Assembly (NCBI RefSeq): GCF_016863615.1
Contig: NZ_BOPF01000029.1
Coordinates: forward strand, 81,638 to 145,637
Reading direction: 5' to 3'
DNA length: 64,000 nucleotides
Source: Virgisporangium aliadipatigenens
GTDB taxonomy: Bacteria > Actinomycetota > Actinomycetes > Mycobacteriales > Micromonosporaceae
In this document: piece after piece, positions 51,251 through 59,435 of the stretch
How the letters are laid out: each line of letters starts with the position of its first letter
How positions within the stretch are numbered: the stretch's first letter is position 1
The notes under the pieces: model-generated
What the model was told of the DNA's origin: nothing
Database searches by the model: none
What the model saw: the letters and a program-made list of their open reading frames with translations, nothing else
Made by a program: the position numbers and the translations under genes

Positions 51251-52276
51251 ATGACGCGGGCCGCTCACTATATGGGCGACCGCACGTTCGTGGTGAACGG
51301 CGTCGAGCCGGTGCCGCCCGGGCCGGGGCAGGTGCGCATCGACGTGGCCTACACCGGTATCTGCGGCACCGACCTGCACGTCATGCACGGAGCGATGGAT
51401 CACCGCGTGCACGCGCCGGCGGTGATCGGTCACGAGATGTCCGGCCGGATCGCCGAACTCGGCGCGGACGTCACCGGCCTGGCGGTGGGGGATCCGGTGA
51501 CGGTCATCCCGCTGGAGTGGTGCGGGCAATGCCCGGCCTGCCTCGCCGGACACACCCACATCTGCCATCGGCTGACCTTCATCGGCGTCGACTCCGCCGG
51601 TTCGATGCAGAACTCCTGGACGGTGGCGGCCGGAACCGTGGTACCGCTGCCGCCCGACCTGCCGCTGCGGCACGGGGCGCTGATCGAGCCCACCGCCGTG
51701 GCCGTGCACGACGTGCGCCGCTCCCGGCTGGCCGCCGGCGAGCACGCGGTCGTCATCGGCGCCGGCCCGGTGGGGCTGCTGATCGGCAAGGTGGCCCAGA
51801 GCGTCGGCGCCTCGGTGACCGTGCTCGAACTGGACCCGCATCGACGTGCGGTGGCCGAGGAGATCGGACTGTCCACATTGGACCCGGCGGCCGTCGACGT
51901 CGCCGCCCACGTCCGGGAGCACACCGGCGACGCCGGCGCCGACGTGGTGTTCGAGGTGTCGGGTTCGGGTTCGGGCGTGCGGCTGGCGACCGACCTGCTC
52001 GCCGTGCGCGGCCGGCTCGTCGTCGTGGCGATCCACCCCGTGCCGCGCGAGGTGGACCTGCACCGGGTCTTCTGGCGGGAACTGGAGGTGATCGGCGTAC
52101 GGGTGTACGCGCACGCCGACTTCGAGGAGGCCGTGCGGCTGGTGCACGGCGGTCAGGTGCCGGCCGGCCGGCTGATCTCCCGGGTCGTGCCGCTCGACGA
52201 GGTGGCCGCGGCGTTCGAGGCGCTGGAGGCCGGCGGCAGCGTCAAGGTGCTGCTCGACTGCGGGGCGGCCGCATGA
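51251..52276 (+). CDS. zinc-dependent medium-chain dehydrogenase (sugar or sugar-acid)
   Basis: The 341-aa protein starts at ATG 51251. Catalytic zinc ligands are Cys in GICGTDLH and His-Glu in IGHEMSG. The structural zinc loop is complete (CGQCPACLAGHTHIC). The NAD-binding motif is GAGPVG followed by ELDPHRRA, where Glu/Asp favours NAD+. It probably oxidises a hydroxyl of L-fucose, a 2-keto-3-deoxy acid or another intermediate; the exact step cannot be read. It overlaps the following SDR gene by ATGA. Confidence 0.88.
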   Translation: MTRAAHYMGDRTFVVNGVEPVPPGPGQVRIDVAYTGICGTDLHVMHGAMDHRVHAPAVIGHEMSGRIAELGADVTGLAVGDPVTVIPLEWCGQCPACLAGHTHICHRLTFIGVDSAGSMQNSWTVAAGTVVPLPPDLPLRHGALIEPTAVAVHDVRRSRLAAGEHAVVIGAGPVGLLIGKVAQSVGASVTVLELDPHRRAVAEEIGLSTLDPAAVDVAAHVREHTGDAGADVVFEVSGSGSGVRLATDLLAVRGRLVVVAIHPVPREVDLHRVFWRELEVIGVRVYAHADFEEAVRLVHGGQVPAGRLISRVVPLDEVAAAFEALEAGGSVKVLLDCGAAA

Positions 52277-53034
52277 ACCTGTTCGACCTGACCGGCCGCA
52301 CGGCCGTGGTGACCGGTTGCCGGCGCGGCATCGGCCTGGCGATGGCCGAGGCGCTCGCCGCCGCCGGAGCGGACATCGTCGGGGTCAGCGCGTCGCTGGA
52401 ACCCTCCGGCAGCGAGGCGGCCGCCCGGGTGGAGGCCCACGGCCGTACTTTCGTGCCCTACCGCCTCGACCTCGCCGACCGCGGCGCGATCCGCGAGTTC
52501 GTGACGTGGCTGGACGGCCGGCCCAGGCCCGTCGACATCCTCGTCAACAACGCGGGCACGATCCGCCGGGCACCCGCGGCCGAACACGCCGACGGCGACT
52601 GGGACCACGTGCTCGACGTGGACCTGTCGGCCCAGTTCGTGCTCGCCCGCGAGATCGGCCGCCGGATGCTGCGGCGCGAAGCCGGTCGGATCATCTTCAC
52701 CGCGTCCATGCTGAGCTTCCAGGGCGGCGTCAACGTGCCCGGCTACGCGGCCGCGAAGTCCGGCATCGCCGGCCTGACCCGGGCGCTGGCCAACGAGTGG
52801 GCGGGCCGCGGCGTCAACGTCAACGCGATCGCGCCCGGCTACATCGCCACCGACAACACGCAGGCGTTGCGGGACGATCCGGGGCGCAACAAGGCGATCC
52901 TGGAGCGGATCCCGGCGGGGCGGTGGGGACGGCCGGACGATCTGGCCGGCGCGGTGGTCTTTCTCGCCTCCGACGCCGCGCGGTACGTGCACGGGGCGAT
53001 CGTTCCCGTCGACGGGGGCTGGCTGGCTCGCTGA
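52273..53034 (+). CDS. SDR-family dehydrogenase (KduD-like / 2-keto-3-deoxy-fuconate dehydrogenase candidate)
   Basis: The 253-aa classical SDR has nucleotide motif TGCRRGIG, VNNAG, catalytic Ser in FTASMLSF, Tyr/Lys in YAAAKSG, and a C-terminal GAIVPVDGGWLAR. The closest pattern I recognise is KduD-type 2-deoxy-D-gluconate 3-dehydrogenase. In oxidative fucose pathways an SDR of this kind oxidises 2-keto-3-deoxy-L-fuconate to the 2,4-diketo acid. Either role is plausible. Confidence 0.85.
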   Translation: MNLFDLTGRTAVVTGCRRGIGLAMAEALAAAGADIVGVSASLEPSGSEAAARVEAHGRTFVPYRLDLADRGAIREFVTWLDGRPRPVDILVNNAGTIRRAPAAEHADGDWDHVLDVDLSAQFVLAREIGRRMLRREAGRIIFTASMLSFQGGVNVPGYAAAKSGIAGLTRALANEWAGRGVNVNAIAPGYIATDNTQALRDDPGRNKAILERIPAGRWGRPDDLAGAVVFLASDAARYVHGAIVPVDGGWLAR

Positions 53035-53078
53035 GCCGTCGTCCACGGCAATTTCATCCCGGGCCGCCAACACCTTGC

Positions 53079-53094
53079 AAACATCATACGTATG
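53079..53094. promoter_or_regulatory. operator half-site plus CATACGTATG palindrome before the CUT1 operon
   Basis: AAACATC (53079-53085) matches the left arm of the operators at 44521 and 51160. It runs directly into a perfect 10-bp palindrome, CATACGTATG (53085-53094). This may be a hybrid site or the site of the second FadR-type regulator. It lies 57-72 bp before the ATG at 53151. Confidence 0.4.
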
Positions 53095-53150
53095 CCCTTA
53101 CCGTTTCGGCGGGGTTAACAAGGGCGACACCTTCACGCGAAGGACACTCG

Positions 53151-54521
53151 ATGGTCGACACATCTCCACTCGGACGCTTACGTCCGACACCACGCACGGT
53201 GGCGGTCGGAGCGCTATTGGTCCTGACTCTCGCAACGAGCGCCTGCAACCGGGGCGACACCGACTCCTCGTCCGGCTCCTACGGATTCTCCCAGGCCAAG
53301 CAGGACGACAAGGCAAAAATCACGGTATGGGTGGACGCCGACCGCTCCGGCGCGGCGGACGCGTTCAAGAAGGCCAACCCGGACGTTCCGCTCGAGGTCG
53401 TCACCTACGACGGGGCGGCGAACGGCTCGAACTCGTTCCGCACCAAGATGCAGCTGTTCGACCGGGCCGGCGAGGGCTGGCCGGACGTGGTGTTCTCGAC
53501 GCAGAACAACGACGCCGCATGGGCGAGCCAGTCCGCCAACGGCAAGCAGGCGTTCGCCGCCAGGCTCGACCAGGGGCTGGTGCCGAAGGCCACCCTGGAC
53601 AACTTCACCAAGGGCGCGCTGAACCCGTGCACGGTCGGCGGCAAGGTGTACTGCCTGCGCAACGACCTCGCACAGGCGGTGCTCTGGTACAACAAGACGC
53701 TGCTCGACCAGTTCGGCTACCAGCTGCCCACCACCTGGCAGGAGTACCAGGCGCTCGGCGAACGGGTGGCCCGCGAGCACCCCGGGTACATCGTCGGCAC
53801 CACCGGCGACCCGTGGACGCCCGAGGTCTACTTCTGGAGCAGCAAGTGCCGGGCGAACGACATCACCGGTCCCAAGGCGGTGACGGTCAACGTCGAGACC
53901 AACGAGTGCCGGCGGGCCGCCGCGATGCTCGACACGCTCATCAAGAACGGCACGACGCCGAGCATCAGCGTCTTCACGCCCGAGTTCGTCCAGAAGTACG
54001 CCGGCAAGGTCCTGATGGTCCCGGGCCCGGCCTGGTACGCGGGCGCCATCTTCAACAACGACAAGTCGCTGAACGTCCCGAAGGGGCAGCTCGGCGTCGC
54101 CGCGCCGCTGGCCTGGCAGGGCGAGGAGGCCGTGACCGGCAACGTCGGCGGCGGCACGTGGTTCATCAGCAGCCACTCCAAGAACCTGAAGGCGGCCGAG
54201 AAGTTCGTCGAGTTCGTCACGACCGCCGACGACTACCAGGTGAACGTGGCACCCGGCTATCCCGCGTACGGGCCGGCCGGCGACAAGTGGATCAAGAAGC
54301 AGGAGTCCAGCGGCTACTACGCCACCGACCTGCAGGCGGTCATCAAGGCCGGAACCCAGATCTGGAGCGGCTGGGGCTCGGGCATCTTCAGCCAGGAGGC
54401 GATCTGGGCCAAGACCATGACCCCGGCCGTCACCAGCGGCAAGAGCCTGGTCGAGATGCTGCCGCAGTGGGGTACCGCGATCAAGAACCAGGCTCAGGTC
54501 GACGGCTACACCGTCACATGA
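53151..54521 (+). CDS. sugar ABC transporter substrate-binding lipoprotein (CUT1 family)
   Basis: The 456-aa protein starts at ATG 53151 behind GAAGGA. It has a lipoprotein signal with lipobox ATSAC (Cys32). The family 1 extracellular binding fold shows in KITVWVDADRSGAADAFKKA, WPDVVFSTQNNDAAWASQS, and LWYNKTLLDQFGYQLPTTWQ. It should bind an oligosaccharide or sugar and pass it to the two permeases encoded directly after it. The stop overlaps the next start (ATGA). Confidence 0.92.
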   Translation: MVDTSPLGRLRPTPRTVAVGALLVLTLATSACNRGDTDSSSGSYGFSQAKQDDKAKITVWVDADRSGAADAFKKANPDVPLEVVTYDGAANGSNSFRTKMQLFDRAGEGWPDVVFSTQNNDAAWASQSANGKQAFAARLDQGLVPKATLDNFTKGALNPCTVGGKVYCLRNDLAQAVLWYNKTLLDQFGYQLPTTWQEYQALGERVAREHPGYIVGTTGDPWTPEVYFWSSKCRANDITGPKAVTVNVETNECRRAAAMLDTLIKNGTTPSISVFTPEFVQKYAGKVLMVPGPAWYAGAIFNNDKSLNVPKGQLGVAAPLAWQGEEAVTGNVGGGTWFISSHSKNLKAAEKFVEFVTTADDYQVNVAPGYPAYGPAGDKWIKKQESSGYYATDLQAVIKAGTQIWSGWGSGIFSQEAIWAKTMTPAVTSGKSLVEMLPQWGTAIKNQAQVDGYTVT

Positions 54522-55459
54522 GCGCGACGTCGACGGAGGAGGCTACCGGGTCGACGACCCGGTGGCCTCGCCACACCGCCGCCGGGCGACCCGTCCGTTC
54601 CCGGGGGAGCCGCATCGGTTACGTGCTGGTGGCCGGCCACGCGGCGCTGACCCTGGCGTTCGGTGTCCTGCCCGCCCTCTACGCGCTCTACCTGGCGTTC
54701 ACCGCCGGCGACGGCGGCTTCGCCGGCCTGGACAACTTCACCAAGGTGATCGACGACTTCCGGTTCCTGCCGGCCGTCGGTCACGTCGCGCTGTACCTGG
54801 TGATCTGGCTGCTCCTGCTCGTGGTGCTGGTGACGTCGCTGGCCCTCGTCGTGCACGCGGTCCGGGTGCGGTGGCTCAGCAAGGCGCTGCGACTGATCTT
54901 CTACCTGCCGGGTGCGGTCGCGGGAGCCTCCAGCGTGCTGCTGTGGCTGTTCGTGCTCGACCCGACGGTCAGCCCGGTCGCGCCGCTGCTGCGCCTGTTC
55001 GGCTACGACAGCTTCCTGCACGTGATCTCGCCGGGGCACCTGCCACCGATCTTCGCGATCATCGCGTTCTGGACCGGGGCCGGCGGCTGGATCGTCATCA
55101 TGTACGGCGCGCTGAACACCATCAGCGTCGACATGATCGAGGCGGCCCGCATCGACGGTGCGAACGCCGTGCAGATCGCCTGGCGCATCCAGCTGCCGCT
55201 GCTGCGCAAGTGGATCTCGTACATGGGCATCATGTCGCTCGCCGCCGGCACCCAGCTGTTCGTCGAGCCGCAACTGCTCTCCCAGGCCAGCAACGCCGTC
55301 GTCCCGAACGACTACTCGCTCAACCAGCTGGCGTACCTGTACGCGTTCCAGCAGAACGACTTCAACGGCGCGGCGGCCATCTCGCTGCTGCTGCTCGTGA
55401 TCGCCCTCGCGCTGTCGGCCGTCTTCGTGACGCGCGGCGGCCTGTTCGAGACGGACTGA
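54518..55459 (+). CDS. sugar ABC transporter permease (MalF-like)
   Basis: The 313-aa protein has six or more membrane helices after a hydrophilic N-terminus. The ATPase-contact EAA loop reads EAARIDGANAVQIAWRIQLP. It forms the importer channel with the next gene. The two permeases and binding protein have no dedicated ATPase gene here, so they probably use a shared MsiK-type ATPase, as most actinobacterial CUT1 importers do. Confidence 0.92.
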   Translation: MSATSTEEATGSTTRWPRHTAAGRPVRSRGSRIGYVLVAGHAALTLAFGVLPALYALYLAFTAGDGGFAGLDNFTKVIDDFRFLPAVGHVALYLVIWLLLLVVLVTSLALVVHAVRVRWLSKALRLIFYLPGAVAGASSVLLWLFVLDPTVSPVAPLLRLFGYDSFLHVISPGHLPPIFAIIAFWTGAGGWIVIMYGALNTISVDMIEAARIDGANAVQIAWRIQLPLLRKWISYMGIMSLAAGTQLFVEPQLLSQASNAVVPNDYSLNQLAYLYAFQQNDFNGAAAISLLLLVIALALSAVFVTRGGLFETD

Positions 55460-55463
55460 ACCC

Positions 55464-56375
55464 GTGACACCAGTGGATCGACCGGCGGACACCGCCACCG
55501 GCAGGGGGCTCACCGGCTGGAGCGGCCGGGTGCTCGTCCCGGTCGTCGTGACGGTCTTCGTCCTCTTCTTCGCCGTCCCGATCGTGTGGCTGCTGCTGGC
55601 CACGACGAAGTCGGCGCGCGGGCTCATCGTCGAGCACCCGTTCCGGCCCGGCGGTCCCGACGAACTGGCGACCAACTGGAACGAGCTGTTCGACTTCCAG
55701 GACGGCGCCGTCACCGGATGGGTGCTGAACTCCGCGGGCTACGCCGTGGGCGCGCTCGTCATCACGCTGATCGCCGGCATCCCCGCCGGGTACGCCATGG
55801 CGCTGACGACGTTCCGGTTCCGCCGGGCGCTGCTGGTGCTGACCCTCGTCGTCATGCTCGTGCCGAACACCGCGCTGGTGCTGCCGATCTTCCTGGAACT
55901 CAACGTGATCGGGCTGATCGGCAACCCGCTGTCGGTGATCCTGCCGATGTCGTTCTTCCCGTTCGGGGTCTACCTGACCTACATCTACTTCGCCACCAGC
56001 ATTCCCCGCGACCTGCTCGCCGCGGCACGCATCGACGGCTGCACCGAGCTGCAGACGTTCACCCGGGTGGCGTTGCCGTTGGCGCGGCCGGTCGTCGCGC
56101 TGGTCGCGTTCTTCAGCTTCGTGCAGAGCTGGAACAACTTCTTCCTTCCGTTCGTGATGCTGCCCTCCAGTGACGGCTATCCGGTGCAGGTCGGTCTCAC
56201 CGCGCTGCTCGCCTCGACGCCCGCGTTCAATCCCAGTTCCGCGGGTTCCCAGTCGGTGCAGTTGCCCACGCTGGCCCTGGCGACCGTCATCTCCGTTCTG
56301 CCGGTACTGATCGTCTTCCTGTTCTCGCAGCGCTTCCTCGTCGCGGGCATGACCACCGGAGGCACCAAAGAGTGA
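55464..56375 (+). CDS. sugar ABC transporter permease (MalG-like)
   Basis: The 303-aa protein has a GTG start 5 bp after the first permease. There are six membrane helices and an EAA-type loop, AAARIDGCTELQTFTRVALP. It is the second channel subunit of the CUT1 importer. The stop overlaps the GTG start of the following enolase-superfamily gene, coupling import and metabolism. Confidence 0.92.
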   Translation: MTPVDRPADTATGRGLTGWSGRVLVPVVVTVFVLFFAVPIVWLLLATTKSARGLIVEHPFRPGGPDELATNWNELFDFQDGAVTGWVLNSAGYAVGALVITLIAGIPAGYAMALTTFRFRRALLVLTLVVMLVPNTALVLPIFLELNVIGLIGNPLSVILPMSFFPFGVYLTYIYFATSIPRDLLAAARIDGCTELQTFTRVALPLARPVVALVAFFSFVQSWNNFFLPFVMLPSSDGYPVQVGLTALLASTPAFNPSSAGSQSVQLPTLALATVISVLPVLIVFLFSQRFLVAGMTTGGTKE

Positions 56376-57535
56376 AAGTCATCGGATACCGCAGCCTGAC
56401 GACGCAACACGACTGGGGACGTCCCGTCGGCGACGCCAACGGCGTGCTGCCCGGCCCGCACACCGACGTGCACCTGCTCATCCTCACCACCGACGAGGGC
56501 GTGGACGGCGTCGGCATCGGCGCGCACCCGGATATCGCCCGGGTCTTCGACGCCGTCGAGGGGGAGGATCCGCGGGCGGTCACCGCGCTGTACGACCGGA
56601 TGGTGAACCGCGCCTTCAAGGCCGGCCACGCCGGCAGCATGTTCGGCACCATCGGCGCGATCGACATGGCGCTGTGGGATCTCAAGGCGAAGGCCGCCGG
56701 GGAACCGCTGTGGCGCCTCCTCGGCGCGCTCGACCGGTTCGTGCCCGGCTACGCCTCGGGACTGGACATCGCCCTCGACGACGGCGACCTGGTGCACCTC
56801 TACGAACGCTTCGCCGAGCACGGCTTCAGCGCGGCCAAGCTCAAGGGCGGCCGGGAGTTCACCCGGGACCTGCGCCGGCTCGAAGCGGTGCGCGACGTCC
56901 TGCGCCGCAACGCGGTCAGCCCCGCCCTGATGCTGGACGCGAACGAGTCGTGGCACCGCTCGCAGGCCGTTCGCTACATCACCGCGCTGGAACGAAAGGT
57001 CGATCTGACCTGGGTGGAGGAGCCGGTGCGCCGCTGGGACGCCGCCGGGCTCGCATCGGTGCGCCACGGTGTCCGCGCCGCGGTCGCCACCGGCGAGAAC
57101 CTCACCGGCCTGGAGCAGTACCGGCCGCTGCTGGACGCCGACGCCGTGGACATCGTCCAGGTCGGCAACGTCTGGGGCATCACGCACTTTCTGCGGGTCT
57201 CCGCCGTGGCGCACAGCCGCGACCTTCCGGTGAGCCCCGTCGGCCATCACGGCAACCCGCTCGCCCACGCCGCTGCGGCCGTGCCGAATCACCTGTCGTT
57301 CGAGGTGCAACACCTGACCTCGCCGGTCGGCGTGCACATCGACCAGGAGTTCGCCGACGGTGGGATCGTTCTCGGCGACGAGCCGGGCCTGGGGGTCCGG
57401 GTCGACGAACAGCGCCTCGCCGCCACCCCGGAGCCCGCCCCGCCGGTAGCCGTGGCGGGTCCGCACGTGCGTCCCGCCCGGGCCGGGCTGCGGCTCGTTC
57501 CGGACACCCGCGTGGCGACCTCCGCCGACGCATGA
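56372..57535 (+). CDS. mandelate racemase/muconate lactonizing-type sugar-acid dehydratase
   Basis: The 387-aa protein belongs to the enolase superfamily, with a GTG start. KLKGG carries the KxK base, Mg2+ ligands are Asp in LDANESW, Glu in VEEPVRRWD and Glu in ATGENLTG, and a catalytic His lies in GHHGNPLAH. This is the sugar-acid dehydratase pattern (galactonate, arabinonate and similar); the substrate is not determined. It is clearly different from the FucD at 48252, so the locus holds two dehydratases, perhaps for two stereochemical classes. It is coupled to the permease upstream and the AKR downstream. Confidence 0.85.
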   Translation: MKVIGYRSLTTQHDWGRPVGDANGVLPGPHTDVHLLILTTDEGVDGVGIGAHPDIARVFDAVEGEDPRAVTALYDRMVNRAFKAGHAGSMFGTIGAIDMALWDLKAKAAGEPLWRLLGALDRFVPGYASGLDIALDDGDLVHLYERFAEHGFSAAKLKGGREFTRDLRRLEAVRDVLRRNAVSPALMLDANESWHRSQAVRYITALERKVDLTWVEEPVRRWDAAGLASVRHGVRAAVATGENLTGLEQYRPLLDADAVDIVQVGNVWGITHFLRVSAVAHSRDLPVSPVGHHGNPLAHAAAAVPNHLSFEVQHLTSPVGVHIDQEFADGGIVLGDEPGLGVRVDEQRLAATPEPAPPVAVAGPHVRPARAGLRLVPDTRVATSADA

Positions 57536-58515
57536 GGTCCCGGCAACTGCGCCGACGGCCGGCGGTGCGTCTGAGCGAGCTGGGCTTCGGCGGGTCGCCG
57601 GGCGGGAACCTGTACCAGGCCGTGTCGGACGAGCAGTTCGGGTCGGCCGTCGACGCGGCCTGGAACGCCGGTGTCCGGCACTTCGACACGGCGCCGCACT
57701 ACGGGCTCGGGCTGTCCGAACGGCGTCTCGGTGCCGCCCTGCGTACCCGGCCTCGGGACGAGTACACCGTTTCCACCAAGGTCGGGCGGCTCCTCGTGCC
57801 CAGTCCGGAGACCGGGGGGCACACCGACCCGGAGGGGTTCGCGGTGGCGGCCACGCACCGGCGGGTCTGGGACTTCAGCCGCGACGGGATCCGCCGTTCC
57901 CTGGAGGACAGCCTGCGACGCACCGGACTGGACCGGTTCGACATCGTCTACCTGCACGACCCCGACGACCATCTGCGGGAGGCGGTCGAGGTCGGCGTGC
58001 CGGCGCTGGTCGAACTGCGCGACGAGGGCTGCGTCGGCGCGGTCGGCGCCGGCATGAACCGGTCCCACCCGTTGGCCCGCTTCGTCCGGGAGACCGACGT
58101 CGACGTGGTGATGTGCGCCGGCCGGTACACCCTGCTGGACCAGGGCGCCGCCCACGACCTGCTGCCGGCCGCCCGGGAGCGCGGCGTGGACGTCGTGATC
58201 GCCGGCGTGTACAACTCGGGCCTGCTCTCCCGCGACCGGCCGCCGGCCGACTCCCGGTACGACTACCGGCCGGCCGATCCCGAGCGGGTCGAGCGCGCGA
58301 CCAGGATCGCCGAGGTGTGCGAACGGTACGGCGTCACCCTGCCCGCGGCCGCCCTCGCGTTCGTGCGCGCCGATCCGGCGGTGGCGTCGACAGTGGTCGG
58401 TATGCGCAGCCGCCCCGAGGTCGTCGAGACGATCCACCGGTCCGGCGCCGTCGTTCCGGACGAGCTGTGGTCGGCGCTCCGGGCGCAACGGCTGATCGAA
58501 CCGCCGCCGGCGTAG
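57532..58515 (+). CDS. aldo/keto reductase, L-fucose/D-threo-aldose 1-dehydrogenase-like
   Basis: The 327-aa protein overlaps the previous stop. Family residues are Asp in RHFDTAPHYG, Tyr in the same motif, Lys in VSTKVGR and His in VYLHDPDDH. GLSERRLGAALR and DQGAAHDLLPAARERGVDVV are typical of the AKR group that oxidises L-fucose, D-arabinose or L-galactose to the lactone with NAD(P)+. It would give the lactone for the lactonase at 49547 and so make the first step of the pathway. Confidence 0.85.
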   Translation: MRSRQLRRRPAVRLSELGFGGSPGGNLYQAVSDEQFGSAVDAAWNAGVRHFDTAPHYGLGLSERRLGAALRTRPRDEYTVSTKVGRLLVPSPETGGHTDPEGFAVAATHRRVWDFSRDGIRRSLEDSLRRTGLDRFDIVYLHDPDDHLREAVEVGVPALVELRDEGCVGAVGAGMNRSHPLARFVRETDVDVVMCAGRYTLLDQGAAHDLLPAARERGVDVVIAGVYNSGLLSRDRPPADSRYDYRPADPERVERATRIAEVCERYGVTLPAAALAFVRADPAVASTVVGMRSRPEVVETIHRSGAVVPDELWSALRAQRLIEPPPA

Positions 58516-58534
58516 CGTCCGGCGGGGCGTCGTC

Positions 58535-59284
58535 CTACCGGCGGGGCTCCGTGCGCCGGTCGTGCAGGGCGGGGCGGCGTCGCGCCCACGACTCGACGAT
58601 GTGCAACCGCATCTGCGTGGCGGCGGCGTCCGGATCCTTGGCGAGGATGGCCTTGCCGATGCGTTGGTGCTCGGCGAGCGAGACGGCGAGATCACCGGGC
58701 GGCGGCGTGCCGTTGTACCGTCCGGACAGGCGCGCCTTGGCGTGGATGCTGTGGATGATGGCGAGCCCCAGCTGATTGCCCGACGCCGCCATGATCATTT
58801 CGTGGAAGACGACGTCCTCGGTCGCGTAGCGTCCGGCGTCGTCCACACAGGTGGCGAGGAACTCCAACTGCCGGGCCAGCGCCGCGCTCTCCTCCGGCCC
58901 GATCACCCGGGCGCACCGGGCGGCCATCTCACACTCGAGCGCCGCCCGGACCTCGACCAGATCGTCCAGGACGCGCAGCTCGCTGTCGTGGCGGATCTGT
59001 GCCTCGAGCACCACCGGGTCCAACAGGTTCCACCCGGTCCGGGGCAGGACCTGCGTGCCGCGGCCCGACGTCGCCCGCACCAGGCCCTTCTCCTCCAGCA
59101 GCTTGATGGACTCGCGGATCACCGTGCGGGAGATGCCGAACTCCTCGCACAGCTGCGGCTCCGTGGGCAGGCTGGTCCCCACCGCGTAACCGCCCGACAC
59201 GATGCGGTCCACGACGTGTGCCACGACGGTGTCGCCCAGCCGTCCGCCGCGTCGTGACTTCAGCGGCGGAAGCGGATCGTGCAC
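58535..59284 (-). CDS. FadR-type GntR regulator (second)
   Basis: The protein is 249 aa from GTG 59284, which has GGGGGAC upstream; an ATG at 59371 would add 29 Pro/Arg-rich residues. The winged HTH is TSLPTEPQLCEEFGISRTVI, then RESIKLLEEKGLVRATSGRG. The FCD domain has TEDVVFHEMIMAASGNQ and AEHQRIGKAI. It converges with the AKR gene (19-bp gap) and probably controls the CUT1-dehydratase-AKR operon or a paralogous sugar response. Confidence 0.9.
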   Translation of the reverse strand: MHDPLPPLKSRRGGRLGDTVVAHVVDRIVSGGYAVGTSLPTEPQLCEEFGISRTVIRESIKLLEEKGLVRATSGRGTQVLPRTGWNLLDPVVLEAQIRHDSELRVLDDLVEVRAALECEMAARCARVIGPEESAALARQLEFLATCVDDAGRYATEDVVFHEMIMAASGNQLGLAIIHSIHAKARLSGRYNGTPPPGDLAVSLAEHQRIGKAILAKDPDAAATQMRLHIVESWARRRPALHDRRTEPRR

Positions 59285-59435
59285 AACGTCCCCCGGGTCG
59301 AGCGGGCCGCCATTCGGTGGCGCGGGTCGGGCGCGTGGCACCGGCCGAGCATATCGCGGCCGGCCCCGCATTCACCGGCGCGGCGTTCCGCACGCTGCCG
59401 CCTTACCCGATGTCCGGCAACCGGCCTACCGATCG

